Source: Spirochaetaceae bacterium (GTDB taxonomy: Bacteria; Spirochaetota; Spirochaetia; Spirochaetales_E; Spirochaetaceae_B). Taken from it: DNA of 6,885 nucleotides. Within the stretch, counting starts at the first letter, position 1. Each line of letters starts with the position of its first letter. The position numbers were made by a program, and so were the translations under genes. Positions 1 to 5,122 of this stretch are shown one piece after another. The DNA lies in assembly GCA_003249275.1 (NCBI GenBank), contig QKJO01000069.1:1-6885 (forward strand). Direction: 5' to 3'. The notes beneath the pieces are model-generated. The model worked only from the letters and a program-made list of their open reading frames with translations, searched no databases and had not been told where the DNA came from.

Positions 1-827
1 AGTCTTTCTATACCGTACTGGATGGTAATCATCAGTTTGCCGGAATCTTTTCCACCAGGGATCTGCTGATTCATATGTCCGACCAGAACAGAAAAGACAT
101 GATCCTGGCGCGGGAAGTGCAGAACAGCATGATGAAGGACAGGCATAATATCCTTGCTTTCGGACTGGAAGTGGCTTCCTCCTTTACACCTGCCCAGGGA
201 GTGGGGGGAGATTTCTACCTGACCAGGAAGATCTCCGACTGTGAGTGGGTGATCATCCTCTGCGATGTTTCCGGCAAAGGCGTCGCCGCATCCATCGTGA
301 CGGCCATGCTCTACGGCATCACCAGAACCTACGACTTCAACAGGGGGATAAAGACCTTTGTCCGTGACCTGAATACCATGATCTTCGATACTTTCAAGGG
401 AGACCGGTTCCTGACGGGAATCTTTATGGTTTTCAACGAGGATACGGGAAAGGTCTCCATCCTCGATATGGGCCACTCCTATCTGAGCCTGATCCGGGGA
501 GGCAAACACATCTCTCTGACATCGGAGATGGAGAATCTTCCAATCGGGATTGTGGAAGATCTGGAACCCAGGGCGGGCCGTCTGAGTCTGGCCTGGGGTG
601 ACATTATTCTTACCGTCACCGACGGACTTGTGGAACAGAGGGATCACAGGGGAGAGTGCTACGACCTGAACAATATGCACGATCTGATCCGTCTGAACAG
701 CGACTGCTCCCTGGAGGATATCAGGGATACCATCCTCACCGATTTCGAAGCCTTCCGCCAGGATACGCCTTATCATGACGATATGACCTTTCTGCTTATC
801 CGGTATCCCCATCCCGAAGAGGAGTAG
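1..827 (+). CDS. CBS-domain PP2C/SpoIIE-type serine phosphatase, 5'-truncated by the window edge
   Basis: The frame is open to the left edge (first full codon at base 3), leaving 274 visible residues. An ATG at 75 is internal: it lacks a well-placed ribosome site, and the codons before it encode the end of a CBS domain (residues 4-22, including DGNHQFAGIFSTRDLL). CBS domains bind adenine nucleotides and often gate an output domain. From about residue 35 comes a complete SpoIIE/RsbU-type PPM phosphatase domain: GGDFY at 68-72, DVSGKG at 88-93, GH at 157-158, TDG at 206-208 and DDMT at 259-262. D70, D88, D207 and D260 are the expected metal-binding acidic residues, so it should be active on phosphoserine/phosphothreonine. 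The family's usual substrate is a phosphorylated STAS protein. The convergent neighbour, 3 bases away, carries a STAS domain and is the obvious candidate substrate (inference). No membrane segment is visible. The N-terminal part, probably a second CBS repeat, is outside the window. Confidence 0.93.
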   Translation, partial: SFYTVLDGNHQFAGIFSTRDLLIHMSDQNRKDMILAREVQNSMMKDRHNILAFGLEVASSFTPAQGVGGDFYLTRKISDCEWVIILCDVSGKGVAASIVTAMLYGITRTYDFNRGIKTFVRDLNTMIFDTFKGDRFLTGIFMVFNEDTGKVSILDMGHSYLSLIRGGKHISLTSEMENLPIGIVEDLEPRAGRLSLAWGDIILTVTDGLVEQRDHRGECYDLNNMHDLIRLNSDCSLEDIRDTILTDFEAFRQDTPYHDDMTFLLIRYPHPEEE

Positions 828-830
828 ATC

Positions 831-1709
831 TCAGTAGTCCCTTCTGACGGCTATTGTATTTCCTCTATCCGAGAATACAACACCCTTGTTCCAGAACTCC
901 ACGGCGGCGAACAGAGCGTTGCCTCCGTCTTCCTCCCGGCTGTCTTCAGTCCTGTAGGAAAGGTAGTTCATCATGGTTTCGAAATCCCGTTCCTCAAAGG
1001 CTTTCATCTTGGCGGCGTAGAACCGGTTCCAGTGATCCACGTTTCTGAATCCGGAACCGCTGTCCTGCACCACCAGATGGGCGTGCTTCCGGGAGAAGGT
1101 AAACCAGACCCTGATTTTTTTGTTGGGATCGTTTCTGTTGCCGTGACGCACGGCGTTTTTTATGATCTCGCTGATCTGCTGCTCCAGCAGGTTGACCTCC
1201 ATGATCTCGGGGGGAGCCTTCTGCAGAATCAGCTGACTCAGGCGTCTCACCCTCCTCAGATCAAGGTTGAACTCTTTGCTGTACATGCCCTGCGTATTGA
1301 GCAGGGGGTGGGCATCACTCTGAATTATCCCTGTGACGGTGTGGAATCCGACGGCATCGGATTGAGTCTTCTCATCCGAAATGTCGGCCAGAGCTTCCTC
1401 CAGAGTTGATGTGATATGGAGAAAGCCGTTGAGTTTTGTGAAATTGATAACCGATTCGACATGGTTATTCAGGCTGCACAGACTCAGTTTTCCGCCCTTT
1501 TTCCGGAGAGTTGTGAAGAGGGATATCAACACGCCGATGCCGCTGGAGTCGATGTATTCGAGGTCCTTGCAATCCAGGACGATTCTCTTTAAACCATCGG
1601 AAAGGGCTTCTCTGATCAGTTCCCTCACTTCCTGAGAAGTATAAAGATCCATCTCGCCTGTAAGTTCATATACCGCTGTCCTGCCGATGTCCCGTCTTTT
1701 TACATCCAT
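831..1709 (-). CDS. STAS domain - HATPase (RsbW/SpoIIAB-like) fusion; anti-sigma antagonist and kinase in one protein
   Basis: Residues 1-110 form a STAS domain of the SpoIIAA/RsbV type with its phosphorylation motif at YIDSSGIG (52-59); by family alignment S55 is the likely phosphoacceptor. After a linker (about 111-145), residues 146-292 form a GHKL ATPase of the HATPase_c_2/RsbW type: N-box EIIKNAVRHGN (181-191, with E181 and N185), G1 box DSGSGF (216-221), and a G2-like GGNALF (262-267). The G2 motif departs from the usual GGxGLF, having Ala for the second Gly. The G1-G2 lid region is long, about 40 residues and rich in charged and aromatic residues. In classical modules the kinase and antagonist are separate proteins; here one 292-residue chain holds both. 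A GGAGG ribosome site (1721-1725) lies 11 bases before the ATG, which supports this start. The gene may be read with the acyltransferase upstream (79-base gap, no clear terminator) or from its own unseen promoter. No transmembrane segment is present. Binding partners are unknown. Confidence 0.9.
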   Translation of the reverse strand: MDVKRRDIGRTAVYELTGEMDLYTSQEVRELIREALSDGLKRIVLDCKDLEYIDSSGIGVLISLFTTLRKKGGKLSLCSLNNHVESVINFTKLNGFLHITSTLEEALADISDEKTQSDAVGFHTVTGIIQSDAHPLLNTQGMYSKEFNLDLRRVRRLSQLILQKAPPEIMEVNLLEQQISEIIKNAVRHGNRNDPNKKIRVWFTFSRKHAHLVVQDSGSGFRNVDHWNRFYAAKMKAFEERDFETMMNYLSYRTEDSREEDGGNALFAAVEFWNKGVVFSDRGNTIAVRRDY

Positions 1710-1788
1710 ATTGTTACCAGCCTCCGCTTCCGAGTCTGATGAATGTATGTCAGGGATCTATGAGAGTCGTGTTAGAACAGGAATTTTT

Positions 1789-3096
1789 TCAGGAGAGGTA
1801 CTTCTCAATCTCCGAGGATAGTCTCTGCAGCTCTTCCTGCAGTTTTTCCCTGTAGAGACTGCTGGCTTCCCTGACCGGTTTTTCAAGATGGAAGACTGAG
1901 GGATCAATCAGGCTGCCGGAGAGAAGGCGGGCTTTTCTTAGCCCCGGGACATATCGGCTGCTGATGTCGCCGCCCCTGAAACGATTGACCAGATCCAGGA
2001 GGTTCAGAACATATTCGCAGTGTCTGTTGTTCAGTTCCGTATCTTCTATATAACCCGTATGGATGTACTCCAGGACATCGGCGATCTGGGAGCAGCGGAT
2101 ATACCAGGCGGCGCTGAGGCAGTCGTAGCCGGATGCGCTCTTTTCCCAGGGGGTGAAACGGGCGGGATCCCGGTTCTCGGGATAACGGGTATCAACCCCC
2201 CTGTATCTCAGTCTGAATATGCGATCCAGAAAGGTCCCGAAGGGACTGATGCCGGCTGCGTTTTCACCCGCATTCAGGATGGCATGATTCAGGGCCTGGA
2301 TTCTTTCGTCCAGATCATCGCCGGCCGATTCGGGGGGGAAGCTTTTTTCAAGGAGCAAGACGGTCTTGTCCGTCATCTCCATCAGGATGGAATAAGGTGA
2401 TCCGCCGGTTTCCAGACTCAGCCCGGTTTCATTCATCCAGCGGCGGAGGGCCCGGGAGAACATTCTGTCTTTTTTCTTCCCGTAGTCGTACACGAGGCTT
2501 ACGGGCAGTATTCTGACGGGTCCGTGCTGACCGGCCCATCCGCTGATGTAGCTGATGCCGCTCTCCAGAGGGAAACAGCGGTGGGAGTGGTAGGTGACCT
2601 GTCCCTCCGGTGCCAGGGCCAGGGGATGTCGGGACTCTTCCAGGGTCTTCCGGATATCTTCGACAGACCTTCTGTTATACCCTCTGTTGGTCACAGGGAT
2701 GTGGCCCAGCCGCGGGAAAAACCACCTTGCCGGAGCTCCCGCCCAGTTCAGGACATCCTTTCCATAGAGGAAGAAGGCATGGGGTCTTGTTTTGTAGCGG
2801 ATTCCCAGCCTGCGGCCCTCCCTGACCGACAGGTTCGTTACAGCCTGAAGCAGGGCGGGTGCATCCGCCTTGTCCGAATGTCTGAACAGGATGATCAGTC
2901 TGTATTTTCCCTCCTGATGTTCCCTGAGGGGACGGCAGAAAGAATCGGGATTGATGAGCGTCACTCCGTTGAGCCTTTCTCCCGCCCTCAGGTAGAACGG
3001 AGCCGCCAGTCTCATCATGAGACGGGCCGTTCTGCTGAAACGGGGAGGATGATAGCCTCTGCCCCGCGTTGCCGCGGGAACGGAGAGCGGCTTCAC
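1789..3096 (-). CDS. PlsC-like glycerophospholipid acyltransferase with an uncharacterised C-terminal extension
   Basis: This is a 435-residue protein if started at GTG 3096, which overlaps the transporter stop as GTGA and has AAAGG four bases upstream (3105-3101). The frame stays open further upstream, but there it only shadows the transporter; an ATG at 3018 has no ribosome site. Residues from about 40 to 260 carry the LPLAT/PlsC motifs in order: HSDKAD (73-78, the HX4D catalytic pair H73/D78), an arginine-rich motif II at NRGYNRR (137-143), PEG (163-165, motif III, glycerol-phosphate binding) and ILPVS (196-200, motif IV). The family transfers an acyl chain from acyl-ACP or acyl-CoA to lysophosphatidate or a related lipid at the inner membrane. 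Motif III reads APEGQ rather than FPEGT, so the acceptor may differ from classical PlsC. Residues from about 285 to 435 are a helical tail I do not recognise, ending in a short Glu/Lys/Leu-rich probable coiled coil. It is translationally coupled to the transporter. Confidence 0.85.
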   Translation of the reverse strand: MKPLSVPAATRGRGYHPPRFSRTARLMMRLAAPFYLRAGERLNGVTLINPDSFCRPLREHQEGKYRLIILFRHSDKADAPALLQAVTNLSVREGRRLGIRYKTRPHAFFLYGKDVLNWAGAPARWFFPRLGHIPVTNRGYNRRSVEDIRKTLEESRHPLALAPEGQVTYHSHRCFPLESGISYISGWAGQHGPVRILPVSLVYDYGKKKDRMFSRALRRWMNETGLSLETGGSPYSILMEMTDKTVLLLEKSFPPESAGDDLDERIQALNHAILNAGENAAGISPFGTFLDRIFRLRYRGVDTRYPENRDPARFTPWEKSASGYDCLSAAWYIRCSQIADVLEYIHTGYIEDTELNNRHCEYVLNLLDLVNRFRGGDISSRYVPGLRKARLLSGSLIDPSVFHLEKPVREASSLYREKLQEELQRLSSEIEKYLS

Positions 3097-3105
3097 TCCA
3101 CCTTT
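3093..3105 (-). promoter_or_regulatory. Translational coupling site: GTGA stop/start overlap with ribosome-binding site
   Basis: On the minus strand AAAGG (3105-3101) is followed by four bases and then GTGA (3096-3093), in which the GTG start of the acyltransferase shares two bases with the transporter's TGA. This arrangement usually lets a terminating ribosome restart. It is the main reason for choosing GTG 3096 over the unsupported ATG at 3018. Confidence 0.7.
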
Positions 3106-4427
3106 CCCGAGCTGATCATTCTGTCGTAGAATTCTCTGCTGATGGGGAATCGGGAGAGGATGAGAATCCCCAGAATATAAAACAGGGCGGGAAAGGGGCC
3201 GCAGATGAGTTTGATGCCCAGAATGGCCTCGGGGGTCTGAACCTTGTCGGGAACGTAGTGGAAGAGACTCAGTATCCAGCCGTTCAAAGCCAGTGCGAAT
3301 GCCTGACCAAGTTTGCTGCTGAAGGTCCAGAGCCCGGAAAACACACCCTCCCTTCTCAGTCCGTTGTTTCGGATGGCGTCGTATTCCACCACATCGGGCA
3401 GAATGGAATGGGGCATGATGTAGTGGGTGGAGAGTCCGATGCCCGCCACTCCCATGATGATCACAGCAGCGCCGACCGGCCAGAAGCTTCCGCTGACGGA
3501 GAAGATCAGAACACCCAGCATGACGATGAACATCCCGATGTTGTAGCAGGTCTTTTTGCTGATCTTCCGGGAGATGAAGGCCCATACGGGGATAAAGAGG
3601 AGACTGGAACTCAGCAGCGCCACCAGGGCCAGCTGAAAGAATCCCTCGTTTTTGAAGATGTATTTGAAGTAGTAGACCAGGGCGCCCTGAATCATGCTTG
3701 TCCCCGTTATGAACAGGGTCCAGGGAATGAGGGCAAGCAGGAAGACCCTCAACGTCAGGGCATCCAGATAAGTCTTCAGGAATCCATGTCCCTTGACGCT
3801 TTCTCTGTCGTGCTCGGGTTCGCGGATGGCCCAGACCGTGATCAGAGCGGTTCCCATCATGATCCCGCCCAGTATGGACGACATGACGGTCCAGCCCGTC
3901 TGTCCGTCGGGAAAGATGTTGACAAGAGGCATCACCGCCGCCGCTCCGACAAAGGTTCCCACGACGGCAAAACTCATTCTGTAGGCGGTCATGAGGGTCC
4001 GTTCATCGTAGTCTTTGGTCAGCTCGGGCAGAAGGGCGGTGTAGGGAATATTGACCAGTGTATAGGCCGTATTCAAAAGGCAGAAGTAGAGGGTGGCCAG
4101 AATGAAAAGGCTCATCTGGCTGTGACTCCGGTTGATGGAAAAGAGCAGGTACATGGCAAAGAGGGAGATGATGGCGCCGATGAAAATATAGGGGCGCCTC
4201 CTTCCCCATCTGCTGATGGTCCTGTCGGAGGCATAACCTGTAACCGGATCGGTGACGGCATCCCAGATCTTTCCGATCATCAGGGTCGTCCCGGCCAGGG
4301 CCGCCGACAGGCCGAGCACATCGGTCAGGAAGTAGAGGAGATAGAATCCTATGAATGTGAAAAACAGGTTGCCGCCCAGGTCTCCGATACCGAAGCCCAG
4401 CTTTATCTTCATGCTTAGTTTGGACAT
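3093..4427 (-). CDS. GPH-family (MelB-type) major facilitator, cation-coupled symporter
   Basis: A 444-residue protein of normal length for the glycoside-pentoside-hexuronide:cation symporter family, with about 12 hydrophobic segments across residues 15-425 and both ends cytoplasmic by family precedent. Family hallmarks are GFGIGDLGGN (11-20), DAVTDP (56-61) and RWGRRRP (73-79) in the first half, and VVEYD (346-350) plus K372 in the second. D56 and D60 align with the cation-site aspartates D55 and D59 of E. coli MelB, and K372 with its K377. MelB N58 is T59 here, and MelB D124 (in the MDIPF motif) appears as N126 in VNIPY, so ion preference may differ. The substrate cannot be read from sequence: sugars are usual for the family, but the eukaryotic lysolipid carrier MFSD2A is a relative, and the coupled acyltransferase makes a lipid substrate worth considering. 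The ATG at 4427 follows AGGG only three bases upstream; M6 is an alternative with no better site. A promoter lies at 4461-4488. Confidence 0.9.
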   Translation of the reverse strand: MSKLSMKIKLGFGIGDLGGNLFFTFIGFYLLYFLTDVLGLSAALAGTTLMIGKIWDAVTDPVTGYASDRTISRWGRRRPYIFIGAIISLFAMYLLFSINRSHSQMSLFILATLYFCLLNTAYTLVNIPYTALLPELTKDYDERTLMTAYRMSFAVVGTFVGAAAVMPLVNIFPDGQTGWTVMSSILGGIMMGTALITVWAIREPEHDRESVKGHGFLKTYLDALTLRVFLLALIPWTLFITGTSMIQGALVYYFKYIFKNEGFFQLALVALLSSSLLFIPVWAFISRKISKKTCYNIGMFIVMLGVLIFSVSGSFWPVGAAVIIMGVAGIGLSTHYIMPHSILPDVVEYDAIRNNGLRREGVFSGLWTFSSKLGQAFALALNGWILSLFHYVPDKVQTPEAILGIKLICGPFPALFYILGILILSRFPISREFYDRMISSGKVE

Positions 4428-4431
4428 AGGC

Positions 4432-4447
4432 CCTATTGTAATATAGG
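4432..4447. repeat. Short inverted repeat in the transporter leader
   Basis: CCTAT (4432-4436) and ATAGG (4443-4447) are exact inverted copies around a 6-base centre, 5-20 bases ahead of the transporter ATG. It could be a small hairpin beside the ribosome site or half-sites for a protein. The arms are short, so chance is possible. It overlaps the first ATTGYAATATA element. Confidence 0.3.
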
Positions 4448-4466
4448 AGCGGTGAATTGCAATATA
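4435..4466. repeat. Pair of operator-like direct repeats (ATTGYAATATA) spaced 21 bp
   Basis: ATTGTAATATA (4435-4445) and ATTGCAATATA (4456-4466) are identical at 10 of 11 positions and start exactly 21 bp apart, about two helical turns, so a protein dimer or tetramer could bind both on the same face. The second copy contains the perfect palindrome ATTGCAAT (4456-4463) and covers the -10 box of the transporter promoter. The first copy falls in the predicted leader. The position suits a repressor or autoregulator; no regulator gene is identifiable here. Confidence 0.45.
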
Positions 4467-4488
4467 CTAATTGAGAAAAGTACTTCAA
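4461..4488 (-). promoter_or_regulatory. Sigma-70-type promoter of the transporter-acyltransferase unit
   Basis: Read on the minus strand, TTGAAG (4488-4483) is followed by a 16-bp spacer and TATATT (4466-4461). These match the TTGACA and TATAAT consensus at four and five of six positions. The start of transcription would fall near 4454, giving a leader of about 27 bases before the ATG at 4427. The -10 box lies inside one of the two repeated 11-base elements described separately. There is no equally good promoter elsewhere upstream of this gene in the window. Confidence 0.6.
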
Positions 4489-4533
4489 CCGTCGGGCGGG
4501 GTTCGTCCTTTTTTCGCTCAAATCCCGGGTTTT

Positions 4534-4544
4534 TATATTAGAAT
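4534..4544 (+). promoter_or_regulatory. Possible -10 region of the PAS protein gene
   Basis: TATATT (4534-4539) and the overlapping TAGAAT (4539-4544) each match TATAAT at five of six positions, but no convincing -35 box sits at the right distance. Transcription from here would start at about 4546-4551. That would make an ATG at 4547 essentially leaderless and favours the ATG at 4574 as the translation start. Confidence 0.35.
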
Positions 4545-4573
4545 TAATGACAGACTGTTTCGATGGATGGAAA

Positions 4574-5086
4574 ATGACTGTTGTTTGCGCCTGGTGCGGT
4601 ACTATTATTACTCATGATCCCGACAGAGAGAACATTTTCTCACATGGAATTTGTAAAAGCTGCGCCGCCGCTCATTTCAAGTTCAATCCTCTGGATGTGG
4701 AGAATGTGCTCGATCAGTTTACCTATCCCATCCTCGTAGTCGGCCCCGACGGTGAGGTGGAGACTGCCAATCTGGCGGCGCTGAAGCTTCTGCAGAAGGA
4801 GAGGAGCGAAATCAGAAACCGCCTGGGAGGGGATATCTTCGGCTGCATACATTCAACCGAGCCGGGAGGTTGCGGGAAGACGGTTCACTGCCTGACCTGT
4901 ACCGTCCGGCGTACAGTCGAAAAGGTGATGTCAACGGGAACTCCCGTATACAAGGTTCCCGCCACTCTGAAGATCATGGATAAAGTGGATGAAAAGGACA
5001 TCAGGTATCTTATCTCGGCAGAGAAGGCAACCGGGGTTGTGATCCTCACCCTGGAAGATTACAACCTGCCGGACACTCAAGCCTGA
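4574..5086 (+). CDS. Small Cys-rich PAS-domain protein with N-terminal zinc-ribbon-like motif
   Basis: This is a 170-residue soluble protein from ATG 4574. The frame also has an in-frame ATG at 4547 (179 residues), but that one has no ribosome site and lies right behind the probable -10 region, whereas GATGGATGG (4562-4570) precedes 4574. The N-terminus carries CAWC (C5, C8) and HGICKSC (C27, C30), a pattern seen at the start of many bacterial sensory proteins and likely to bind zinc. Residues from about 42 to 160 form a PAS domain (LDQFTYPILVVGPDGEVE at 46-63 is its typical entry). Inside it is a second cluster, C91, C100, C106 and C109 (C-x8-C-x5-C-x2-C, with GGCGKT at 98-103), shared by a subset of PAS proteins whose cofactor I cannot name. 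A metal or Fe-S centre, or redox-active thiols, are possible. There is no kinase, cyclase or DNA-binding output, so it presumably acts by binding a partner. It is divergent from the transporter across a shared intergenic region; a regulatory link is not shown. Confidence 0.82.
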   Translation: MTVVCAWCGTIITHDPDRENIFSHGICKSCAAAHFKFNPLDVENVLDQFTYPILVVGPDGEVETANLAALKLLQKERSEIRNRLGGDIFGCIHSTEPGGCGKTVHCLTCTVRRTVEKVMSTGTPVYKVPATLKIMDKVDEKDIRYLISAEKATGVVILTLEDYNLPDTQA

Positions 5087-5122
5087 TCAAGAACGATCCT
5101 CATCCCGACAACCCTGCCGGTG

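Noticed and set aside
75..827. ATG at 75 as the true start of the phosphatase
   Set aside because: The preceding 24 codons encode a CBS-domain end in the same frame and no ribosome site is well placed, so the gene is truncated by the window edge.
3097..3585. N-terminal 163-codon extension of the acyltransferase frame
   Set aside because: This stretch is His/Arg/Gln-rich nonsense in a shifted frame of the transporter; the GTG at 3096 with ribosome site and GTGA overlap explains the real start.
3069..4418. 449-codon open frame on the + strand opposite the transporter
   Set aside because: Its protein is Gly/Gln/Asp/His-rich with no recognisable domain, while the minus strand encodes a clear membrane transporter. 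It is an antisense shadow of a codon-biased gene.
4493..4514. GC-rich stretch followed by six T residues as a possible terminator
   Set aside because: Only about three base pairs can form before the T-run, and no + strand gene ends just upstream of it.
4003..4521. 172-codon minus-strand open frame overlapping the transporter start
   Set aside because: Lies out of frame inside the transporter coding region, has no domain, and crosses the promoter region.
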